DNA from: Saturnia japonica
Lineage: Eukaryota; Arthropoda; Insecta; Lepidoptera; Saturniidae
NCBI GenBank assembly: GCA_033032175.1
Contig: CM065321.1
Location: 11,492,501-11,556,500, forward strand
DNA length: 64,000 nucleotides
Direction of reading: 5' to 3'
Below are positions 1-11,400 of the stretch, piece after piece. Position numbers and translations under genes: made by a program. Each line of letters opens with the position of its first letter. Positions within the stretch are counted from its first letter, which is position 1. The notes under the pieces were generated by a model. It was not told where the DNA came from and made no database searches. It saw nothing but the letters and a program-made list of their open reading frames with translations.

Positions 1-563
1 GCAAGGTTTATGACACTTGGCTGCTTTGGTACCAAACTTCTTATGGTAAAAACATATTTTTACTTTACCGGGCGTCCTTGAACGTTCGCGCGAATTTGAA
101 CGACCTCGTGACCTTTCCCTATTACGTTCAGACTTAAGTGCTCCAATCTCACGTGAAAGCTCATCTAAGCGCCATATTATTTCATCAAGCGATGAAAGTG
201 AGACGTCAGGAGTGCAACATCTAAAATATTATCTGCTAGTTCAGCAACTTTATCAACTGAAAGTTCTGATTGAGCAGCCAAAATCGCCTGAAGGTGTTGC
301 GGGAGGCGGCGTATCCAAAGCTGGCGGAGTACATTTTCATCTGAAAGAGTGTTTCCAGCCAATGATTTAAGACGTCGCAAAAACTGAGAGTGGCGGCGGT
401 CGCCTAATTCTTCATCGCTAATAAGCTGCTGGAGGCGTTGCTCTTCGTATGTAGACAACCTCCGGATGAGCTCCGACTTAAGCAAACCATATTTGTCCTC
501 AGATGGAGGGCGAAGAATGATGTCCTTACCATAATTCGAGTATCCAACTGTGCAAATGTGCAA
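1..563 (-). pseudogene. Ty3/gypsy retrotransposon gag fragment, frameshifted
   Basis: The minus strand encodes a gag-like segment: an open frame from 563 to 177 has the block LISDEELGDRRHSQFLRRLK and then LWIRRLPQHLQAIL, which are typical of capsid regions of arthropod Ty3/gypsy elements. Gag packages the element RNA into particles in the cytoplasm. The frame closes at 177, but similarity continues in another frame to base 1, with an Arg/Ser-rich stretch and a Cys-His cluster CFYHKKFGTKAAKC. In these elements that cluster comes just before the protease. So a frameshift lies near 205-215 and the copy is broken. Protease and polymerase would lie left of the window. No LTR is visible. The ATG at 563 is only the first Met in the frame. 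Confidence 0.75.
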
Positions 564-1988
564 AATAGAAAATCTGTTTTACATATATATTATTAACCAA
601 AATTATTAACATACAAGTCTCTGACAAGAGTTTTTCTTTCTCTGGCGACATTACATATTTTTATCTTAAAAATATTTCTTCAAGCTCAATAAAAAAGTAT
701 GAACGCCACAAAGCTATAAAGAACAGGTAGGCTGTAGGCAACAAAATGAAACAATAAGTTAAAGTAGTCCATTATTTACTCATTTCTATTTCAAATACGA
801 CAATTTCCTACGATAAAACTAAACTGAAATGACACGAAAAACGTTACAATGTATTTTTCACACTTAGTGTTTATCACATAAATGTAACATTATTTCTTTG
901 CAGCAGTTCTAACATGACTTTATTCTATAAACATCACAAATTCATATGGTTTCACGTTATTAAATAATACTAATTACAAACTACGGTAACAATAGTAATT
1001 CATAAATTCGTAATATGAAAATAGTTGCATAGTGCCTAGCAATATATAACAAAAAGTCGTTATGAAAAAACGAATCTTATCCTTTGATACTCGTACTTTA
1101 TTCTGGATAGCTGTAATTCCAAACAAGTTTTCATCATTTGTGCTATGTATGTTTTGTAATATTAAACAAAATTAATAAGTTACAACAACGTAGGTACAAC
1201 AGTCGATTTTCTATCAAAACAATACCCGCTAGTGCTCATATAAAAGTATAGCACAATCAATGACATTATCATCGAGCACAATATAAAATAGGTAATATAT
1301 AAATGAAAAAAAGTATCGTGCTTTTTTAATACCACAGTTTAAATTGACTATTACTAATGTGAAACTTTGTGCTTCCGTATATATTACGTTACAATCATTT
1401 GAATCGAAAACTATAAAATGTATATACGAATAAATATAAAACTTGGTTGGCCCACTTTTGGAGGGTTCAATGTTTTCAGAAAAACTACGGTTTTACGATT
1501 ATTTCCGAATGGTTACATAACTATTTTAAAAATACAATAAACTAGCATCACATTCAATGTCATTTTACTCCATGGAAATAAAAAACGCACTTCTAGTGAT
1601 AGCAATAGATAATTCGATGAAGTTGATGCAAATATGCTTTGTCAAATTTAGGATGATAATTTTGACAGCACACATTAAGAATGTGGTTGAGTTTAATCGT
1701 TAATGAACTTATTCAATCTTATATTTTATACTCATAAAAGTTGGAATCAATAGTTTCATGGTTATTACATAATACTTAATATAAATAAATGATTATATCA
1801 TTCCTATTTATGAATTTTTAAACGCTACACGACTGGCAATAATCAATTTACTAACAATTTAAAATATTGAAATCCTTCATTAGGTAAGTAATATTTTTTT
1901 AATAACTTTTTTAGTAAGTTTAGTAACTTTAAATTTTCCAAAAAATAATATAGTTACCTAAATATTAATTTCTATTTGTTTGATTTCC
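564..1988. other. Gene-free 3' flank of the transporter gene
   Basis: AT-rich sequence with many stops in all frames. It holds one copy of an interspersed repeat (about 1445-1605) and the left arm of an inverted repeat (1636-1668). No coding exon is recognisable. Confidence 0.5.
1445..1605 (+). repeat. Interspersed repeat K, copy 1
   Basis: It shares with 20485-20665 an ordered series of blocks: TTTGGAGGGTTCAA, CAGAAAAACT, a CACTATTTTAAA-like block, AACTAGCA, then GTCATTTTACTCC and AATAAAAAACGCACTT. The class of element is unknown. No open frame or terminal repeat was seen. Confidence 0.55.
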
Positions 1989-2169
1989 TTTATTTCAAAA
2001 CCTATTTTCGAGAGTCTGCGGTTGTTCATTATGCGGTGCACTTCACTAAGTGCGCGGTACCCATCAATGAGGTACGACATTTTTTGTAGTACATTTTACC
2101 GGAAAAAATACAAAACTTTATAGCTTATCGGCGTGACCTGTCAAATGATCATCCTAAATTTAACAAAGC
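1636..2169. repeat. Inverted repeat overlapping the transporter 3' UTR
   Basis: Arms at 1636-1668 and 2138-2169 are reverse complements over about 33 bases with few mismatches; the core TCATCCTAAATTT is exact. The right arm lies 55-86 nt past the stop codon, inside the expected 3' UTR. This could be a MITE or a folded 3' UTR. No target-site duplication was found. Confidence 0.5.
1989..1994 (-). terminator. Candidate poly(A) signal of the SV2-like gene
   Basis: AATAAA on the minus strand, about 230 nt after the stop codon. It is the first canonical hexamer downstream. AT-rich DNA has many such hexamers, so this is a candidate only. Confidence 0.4.
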
Positions 2170-2223
2170 GTAGCGATCGATACTCCGCGGCCTATAAACG
2201 CTGTGGTGATTCGATGAGCGAGA

Positions 2224-2407
2224 TTACTGCAAGGCTTGCCGGGTGGTGTTCGGTAGGAAGAGGCACATGAGACCGCCACTGGCGAGGAGTACGGCCACAA
2301 TGAAGGTGGGAGCTGGACAGTATGTGTCAAGCAGTGCCGCGATTACCACGTTACCAATGATACCACCGAGACGAGCTGCTACCATCGACACTGCTACACC
2401 TGTCGCT
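2224..2407 (-). CDS. SV2-like gene exon 11 (residues 497-557, helices 11-12 and stop)
   Basis: 184 coding nt, phase 2 in; acceptor AATTCCAG. It encodes RATGVAVSMVAARLGGIIGN, then helix 12 and LPNTTRQALQ before TAA. LP(E/N)T after the last helix is typical of the family. Confidence 0.94.
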
Positions 2408-5400
2408 CTGGAATTAATATATCAATATTATTTTTCAAAGGTGTTTTTTTTTGTGGCAATGACATATCTCCCTTAATTATTTAGCAAAATTAATTATTAA
2501 AGTATTATTTTAAAGCTTATTGCTCGCTTACAGAAAATAGGCAAATATAAGTTATTGTACTATTTGTTAAAAAATATATTAAAAATCTTTTTTTATCAAT
2601 CTGTTATTTAACAAGATACCTGCTAGATTGTTTACAAGTTAGTTATTGAGTTTTTGGCGGGATCTTGAGCTGACATGTTTTGGTTTTTGTTTTAATTCAT
2701 AAACTTGTTCTTTTACCCTTTAATATGTAATATTGGCGGGATTTTGCGTGATATAGTTCGGTTAATGTGCACAATTGAAATAGATTATAAACAAATTGAA
2801 AACTTGCATTTTGAGATGCCACAAAAACTCCATAGATAGTTCTAACAAAGAAGCCACCATCGCGTTGGTCCCACTTTGAATATTGCAAAATTTTACGAAG
2901 ACTTAAATACATTGACACTGGCAAGTGCTTTTTGCGGCGTCAAATCAAGAAGAAGTTAGTTATTGAGTTTTGGCGGGATCTTGAACTGCCATGTTGTGGT
3001 ATTTATTTTAATTCATTTATTTAGGTTCTTTCAACCTATATTATGTAATATTGGTGGCGTTTTGCGTGATATAGTTTGGTTTTTGTGCATAAGTGATGTG
3101 GATTATGAATATAAGCTGACAGCATTCATTCTGGGATACCACAAAAACTCCCTAGAAAGTTCTAACAAGGGAGTCACCATCTTGTTAGGCTACTGAAGTC
3201 GTCATAAGACAGGACACTTTATTAAATTGATAATGGCAGTAATGGTCTTCATTAAAGAGGACTAGTTGCCAAGTTAGGAAGAAGAAGATGAAGAAGAAAG
3301 TGCCGAGTGACCTGTTCAATACAGATCGCAAATTGTGATGCCGATACATCGGGAAGGTTTTCAAAAAACCGATTTTTTAGTTTTCCTCGTATCGTTTCAC
3401 ATCTCTATTACTAATGTTCCTTGTTGACTTACCGTAAGTTAGTTGGAAAGACTTCGGTAATGAGACAATCCAACGACGCGTTGCCGCAAGATATAACAGA
3501 ACTAAATATGGCGCTGACTATCAAGTTATTTGTTTTATTATACACGAAGTACATAGCGGCGGAACACAAACCGGCCGAGAACGTGGCGAATACTGTAAAT
3601 TAAAAATTAAAAATACTTAAAATTGCGAAATTTGTAAGTACTGACAGTTCAGTGGTAACGTTTACAGACATGACGTCGATCGACGTGAGTTCGAATCCCT
3701 GCAATGAGCCTGAGCTTTCAGTGAAGAAAAAATCGCGATGAAACAATAGCATGGTTGTGGCTTTTTCTAATGTGCCCCTTGGCTAGGTACTACCCTCAAA
3801 TTGAAAATCTTTCGCTAAGCACTTGTAATCGTATTTCGGTAATTGTATCTGAGAGCCAGTTCCCCAACTGGGCTTAGGGTGTTACCCATCTTGAGCCACA
3901 TAGTAACTTAACATCTGGTGAGATAGGGGCCAAATGCTAAAACCTATAAAGATTTAAATTAGAAAATTTATTTTACTATCTTATTTTCCTTCTAATATTA
4001 TAAATGTGAAAGTTTGGATATTTTTTAATCGATCATGCAAAAAACGGCTGAACGGATTTCGATGAAATTTGGCACACAGATAGTTTATAACTTGGATTAA
4101 GACATAGAATATTATTTATACCGATAAATGATATATTTTTAATTTTTCTCCGGACCCAATTCTGAAGTGCACGTTGATCAAGTTGCGGGTAGAAGCTAGT
4201 ATTAACTATAAGCTAAATATTTTTTTCTCATGATGAGAACAATAAAAAGGGTAGATACTAACATTACTTCAATACTGTCGATTTTTCTAGGAAGGGCGAT
4301 GAATTTTGTAGGATGTGTTTTGCTCACCCTGACCCTCTTGACTAGGGCCAAAATCATGGGCTTGTGGCGACATCTACATAGCGACATCTATCGAGCCACA
4401 TAAGACGCACTATCCTACATTGCGCTATAGAAATTAACTCAATCGTTGAGTATATATACAAGAACCCGACTTCAACCGTTGGCTCAAGTCCGGTGAAGCT
4501 GTAAAAGCCGCAGCGGCTCTGTTTTAGGATAGGGCCCCTAAGGCTAAAAGTATAGTCAGTTCTTAAAAAAAAAAAAAAAAAAACAACCGTTGGGCAGCTG
4601 CCCGCCAGACATAACACTCGTCTGGTCGGAGGATCCTCATCCTCATCCTCAAACAAACAAAAAACTTACGCTTTATTCCCGCTTACAATATTATGTATTT
4701 AGTATAGATATAGATTATGAGCCGTGCAGAAATTGTCACTAAATTCAGTCGTATCTTGGTTTTGTTAGTGGGTTGAATTGTTAGAAAAATTTATTACCAA
4801 GGAAGAATTTTCTTCCTAGTCTGTCCATCCCGAGGACGGCAAAAATATTCGAAGGTATAGCTGCTGCGACAGTGATCAATGACTCCATGAAAACGTCTGA
4901 GTGTATGTGAGATTCACACTGCGCTTCCGCGGAGTGTGTTCCTTGCTGGGTCACGTATGCTGTTACTTGGCAGATATCTGCCTCGGCGTTGTCGTGGGTT
5001 CGCGACCACTCGTCGAAACGATTGAACATTTCAGGGAACCACATCATGAGCCCGTAATACCTGGAATTAGCAGAAATAAATAAAGTTAGTCTCTGTTTAT
5101 AACAAAATACCAGTTTTTCTTTGTCAGTCTGTTTGTTCCAGGTACTCTCCGAAACGGTTGGATCTATCTTGACAGGACTTTCAGCGGAAGATAGCTGATG
5201 TTATGAGGAGTAACTTAGAATTTATCTATTATTTAAAAATAATTAGGTTCAGCGCAAATAAAATAATACGCCTTTTAATTTTTTAAATAACCGGCGGGTG
5301 ACCGCCGTTTTTGGAAGCGGAGTCACCACAATACCGACGGCACTCCATAGTCCACGCGAGCGGAGCCGCGTGCAGAGTTAGTATATATATATATATATCC

Positions 5401-8400
5401 AACGGTATAGCTTTGAGTATTGTTATACTTACGACTACAAACACATAAGCATTTACTCTAGCATGCGGACCAGATTTTTGGCCAAGAATGCACTTTTTCA
5501 ATTGGCAATGAAACTGTCCGATCTAAAAATCTGGGGAAGAACCTGTGCTAATAGAATTGAAAGATACAAAAGAGCTTTTAATATTTTCTTATAAGGAGTA
5601 GGTATCTCACCCGATATGGAATGTAAAGTTGATTGTGATAGAGATCGTAGTGAATTTCAAAATAGGCGGAACGAACAATTGCTTGCTATGCTCGACGATG
5701 TCGCTAAACATTTTTCTCAATTTAGACTTTGGTTCTTTTGTTTCGATTTGCTTCTCTGGCTTCGAGTGTTGTGATTCCTCGATCAATATCTGTTTCACTG
5801 GGTATTCCTCTTTACTGCGACCAGTGTTCATAAGATAGATGCCGCGGAAAACTTCGAGAGCCTCGTCATGTCTACCGGTGGATATTAAAAACTTGGGCGA
5901 CTCTGGTAGAAGAAACAGAAGAGCGGCCACTATGAATGAAGGTAGTGACATAACAAGTAAAAATATACGCCACGAGTTGTAAACAAAACCACCAGTAGTA
6001 CCACCGATCTCTGAAAAAAGAAATTTTTTAACATTATTTTCTCGACGTTATTTCAATTAAAGAATAAATACTTCGATGCTAATAATTGTAACCTAGGCAG
6101 ACTGGATAATGGTCAATTAATTAGGCTATCTGATAAAAAAGACGCGTTTTGAAGTAATGATGGCTCGGTAATGACACGGCGTCGATCGACGTGAGTTCAA
6201 ATCTCGACAATGAGTCTGAGCTTTCGGTGAAAGAAAACCTCGTGATGAATCATAGAATGGTGGAAGACCATTTTCTAATGCATCTGGCTAGCTACCACTA
6301 AGTTTTTTTAGGTAATAGTGTTAGATTCTATAATAAGATCTCGAAGCACATTACTGATTTACCAGATAGTAAGTTCAAGGACCATGTCAAGCAGGTTTTA
6401 CTGTCAAAAAGTTATTATAGGGTGGATCATTATGTGAATGATAATGATGTCTGGAAGTGACTCCCTCTCTGTGCATCCATTAAATTCAGTTTCCTCTTTA
6501 CAATAAGGGCACTAGGGCCACGTGCACGTGCAAGGGGGCGTGTATTATGTCGCAGACCTTGGTGAACGTATTTCAGGCCTTTTTTTAAAAGCCCTTTGTC
6601 ATAATCCTGGGAGAAAACCGTGATGAGTACAGCTCTAACTTATGCGACAAAAAGCTTCTAGAAAACCTTACTATTGTCGCAATTTGTTTAGGTTTTTGTG
6701 TGTATACATTAGCAGCTAGTCAGCGGCGGAAGATGCCAGTTTGGGAGAAAACATCATCGTAACCAATTGTAATAAAGTAATGTATAATCATAAATTCCAA
6801 TCTAAATAGGTTCCATTTTTAAACAGTTCATTTCGTGTATTTGGTTTATATTAATTTATTTACTTATTTTTCTTAAGTTAACCAATATAATCATTAAATA
6901 AAAGGAAGCCAAAATTTTGTTGAAGTAAGTTATTAGTGGACAAGATATTTGTGATGCTATGTTTAGGTTATGATGGGACTGACATGTTCTTTTTGAACCC
7001 AAGTCCCTAAATTAAAAATAGATAAAAAAAGTACCTACCTCTATACCTACACATAATTTTTTTTATCATTCACATTTTTTTTCTAAAGGAGCCCAAATTG
7101 TTGTGTGCCTAGTGGCCCCTTCATGGCTAAAGACGGCCCTGACTTAACTATATGGTTATTGACAATTATATTAGACAATCATTATTGTATTAAATTAATG
7201 CTATTGAAAAAAGAAAAACCCGATCGAGTTTCTTGCCGGTTCTTTTCGATGACTGGGATATTTTTGTGTTTTGACGTTCATAAGTGCCTTCTAGGGCCTA
7301 AATTTAATAAAGATATTTGTGATTTACGATTATCAAGTTGAAAATTTGTGGTCAAGAACTTATTGATGTGTTCCGGCAGCTGCACTTGAAAGCCAGCTCC
7401 ACCATTAGGCATCTTGGGTCACACTCATCACTGCACATCAGGTAAGATTGTGTCCAAACGCTAAAACCTATAAATATAATTAAAACATACTTACCACTGG
7501 GTATTATAACCCATGCCAGACCGGCGACAAACAAGTTTCCGAGTGTCCAAAATGCAGCCATGAAACTCAACATAGCACCTCTCTTCTTTTTTGGTTGGAA
7601 CTCTGCGAAATACGACCAGATCACAGGACCGGATCCGCCTAAACTGTAAAAATAAATAGTAGGTATGAGATAAAAACAAATTCTAGTAGGAATAGTAAGA
7701 TTTATAACTATTAGCCTACAAACGCATTAGACGGCCAAGTCGAGGCGGCTAGCAGGGGGTTCACGACGGCCAATGTTGCGGCCAAGAATTCTCAGGTGAC
7801 TATACGGGTTGCTTTCAAATGGACGTTGAAGAGTGTATGGCTATGCTTTGTATGTAACTATGCAACAGAAAAGAAGACGAAAATGTTACAAAAAAAAAAT
7901 TGGATGCACCCATTACTTAGATATCAAAAATTATGAAGATAAGTTATTTAATTATTTGAGAATGTCAAGGAGCACGTTTCAACAGATACTTGATATAATT
8001 ACAACTAAAATAACACTAATAACTAAAATAATAATCACTGGACGACATATCTCATATTCCTCTTTATCGAAATGATTAGTGACGAGACATCGTATTGTCG
8101 TCTGTTCACCCCGTGTGAACAGTACCGGCCGCAATGTCTAATGCGTGCGCACACTGCGCACTGACAAAATTCAAAGAAATCCACTGAACTCCATTGAACT
8201 GAACACTGGCCGCGTGTGTTTCGCTCAACATCTTGCTAGCCGCGTTGTCGTCAGGTGCGTGTGGTATCTAAAATTTTAACGTACACTAGCTAAATCTCAC
8301 TGGCCGCCTAAGTGTTCGTACTCTCAATATTGTTACATTTTAAACATCAGTTTTATTTTTCATTCAAATTTGAACTCGTTTATTACCTATTTTAGAAACT

Positions 8401-11400
8401 TCCATCGATTCCCCATCATTCCACTTTTTTTTTCGAGGTTAATATTAAATTACAATACCCTATTACAAATTACAAAACCATAATTGCAGTGATTTCCTTG
8501 CACTAATATTAATAACTTTACAAATTATCTCAAGCATCATTCGATGTGTATCCCTGAGAATTCTTCAATTTTGAGAGCATTTATAACAAATTCTCTTGGA
8601 CTCAAATACATCGCAAGACTCGTATTTTCTTTTGTAGTTTGTCTAGTTTAATACATTAATTGTTTATTATGCTTTTGAATTTGTTTATTTTCATTCATAT
8701 AATTGTTTTACTTACGCAGCACCGTTTATAAAGCGGAAGAGCATAAAGAGTTCATAATTCTGGCTAAAAGAGGATGCGACGATGGCTAGCGCGTTCACCA
8801 CAGATATGGCGATCAGGACACGTTTGCGGCCCAATGAGTCTGCCACTGAGCCCCATGCGTACGCGCCTACCATCATTCCGATAAAGATTATGCTGTTCAG
8901 CCATCCCTGTAAGATAATTGTATTATTAGATCCAATAGTTAAGAGCGACTGCTATGCTCTAGCATCGAACCAGGTCCTCTCAGGACCTCTAGGTCCTGGG
9001 TTCGATTCCTAGGTCGAGCAAAGTGTTATGGGTTTTCTATGAAATTTTAACAGGTGTTATGTAATGAAAATTAATCTATCTTCTATCTATATTTTTTATA
9101 CCTATATAACAAAAGAACTAGATGTGTCCGCGGCTGCGCTGGCGTTGAATACAGAAAGTTTAATTATGTCGATCGGGCATATAATAAGCGCGTATTGTAC
9201 CCCCCTACCCCCACACTAGATTTTTTAAAAGTTATTTTTAAAATCTACAATTATTTAGTACACACATTAATTTGATATAAAGTCTATATTGTGGTTAACT
9301 CAGCGTAAACCATTTAAGTGCCTCATTTGATTTACCCATTACTATTTTGCTAGTATTTTATTTCAGCGGAACCTCAACTCTTTTTCTAAAATAAAAGTAG
9401 TCTATCTTACTCCTTATAACATCAGCTATATGCCAGTGAAAGCCCCCTCAACATCAGCCCAACCCTTTCGGAGATAAGCCGGAACAAACAGACAGAGAAA
9501 ACTTTTGAAAATTGTTTATTTTTTTGTTATAAGTGCCTTATATACATACATATTCCTTATAAATAATGACTTTCATATGAATTTAGTAAAAAGCTGTTAG
9601 TTTGACATTACAAACAGACACTTCAATTTTATTAATTGTATACATTTGTTGAGTAAAGCTTATAAAGCTATATAACTTCACGGTACGATCCTTAGGAGCG
9701 CAGCAGTAACACTAAACGTCAAGTAATTTGGAAAGCTGTTGAGGCATGTACAGGAAGTGAGAACATCAACTACAATGCGACACGAGTGAAACCGTCGTAC
9801 ACAGCTAGTTTATCAAAAAATATTACGATAATATATATCGTATCGTATCGTAACATATGATAACTTGGAACAATGACTTTGTTGGGCTTTTTAATCCCGG
9901 CGTACCTATTGAGAACACAATAAGGACAATTACCTATATACAACCTTATATGTATGCATGTAGTATGTACTACTTTTTAAGATGTTGGTAACTATAGTAT
10001 CTGGGTATTTTTTAATATTTTTTTATTAATTAGGAACTGTAAAATCCATTTCCCCGAATATGTCTATACAGTAATGCAAAATGTTTACAATAGGTACGTA
10101 TTTACCCACTACTAGTAGTCTTTATACAAACTTAAGTTATTGCTAAATTGTAATATTTAAACTGAATTTGTAAGGTTTGTAGGTTTCAACCGTTTGATTA
10201 AATCCATTTAATAAATTGATTTATACATGGATCTATTATAATATAATAATAATACCAACATGTAAGTATCACCACAACATATCGGCGATTTCAAAAGCCA
10301 AGAAATCCACAATTCTCATAATTTTTAGAATGTCTCAGACCGACGCGAGCGACGGAGTAACTATTCGATGTGCGTAAGTTCCAACCCCGGTATGTAACAA
10401 CGAAATTATTATTATTCATCAACTTATTTTTATTTGAAAGACTATCATCTGACGGTGAAGGAAACTATCGTGAGAAAACCTGAATGCTTCACATATGTTT
10501 TTGTAGGAACACCGTATGTGAAAATGGATTGTCATGATAAGTATATTAATAATATTACTGCCGTAGAGACCATTACTACACTTTTATCGAAATTGATTTT
10601 ATCCATTTGGGATAAAGTCTACAGTACAATGAGTCGTTTGGTCTTATAACTTAATGAGGCCAAAAATATTCTAAAACTGCACCAAAATTTCAAAAATGTC
10701 AGAAACTGAAAAATTGTATAACGAATTTTTAGACTCTTAGTTTTTTTTTTTCGAATTCACTAGTTACACTTCGGCTAACAGTAGTTAGCCTTAAGGAACC
10801 TGGAGTCATTAAAGGCTTTGACAGCTTCACCGGGCTTGGGACCTTTTGATATAAATGAACAGAGCCGAGGTCCCAAACTTACAAGATGAAAATTGTATTA
10901 GTGCATTAACAAAATATAAAACACCGACAATATATTAGGTTGTACAGACAGAAACCTCAGACAAAAAGATTGGTCTAACTCTAAGATAAACATCTACTGT
11001 CGCATTTGTCGAAAAAAAATACCCACTAAATTAGAGTTTTCTCGTAAATAGGTTTTTGTTAGATAAATAATTCTTCCTCTACGGAAGCGATATAGGAAAT
11101 TGTAGTTTTGTCCCGAAATAAAGATAATAATAAGACCACAGATAACACTACAAATTATACAAACAAACACACGGTAGGCAATGTTATTACTAATTCTCGG
11201 CGACATTTCCGAAATCCCAATTCCCCATGTCGTCAATATGTTAACATTAATTTACACTATAGTGGAATTGATTATATAATGACATCATTCTTCTTATATG
11301 GATATTTAAGTATCATTTCCGAAACGTATATTATAAATGATATGGGTAATGTACTCATTATTGTTTAACAAGAGAGCGAAGATTTCCTAGATGCGTGCGT

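Noticed and set aside
4354..4656. 100-codon minus-strand frame
   Set aside because: It runs through the poly(A) tail of the minimal retroposon (a run of Phe codons), so it is not a gene.
8999..9009. Functional tRNA gene
   Set aside because: There is a good B box, but acceptor and anticodon stems do not form and SINE-2 body sequence follows.
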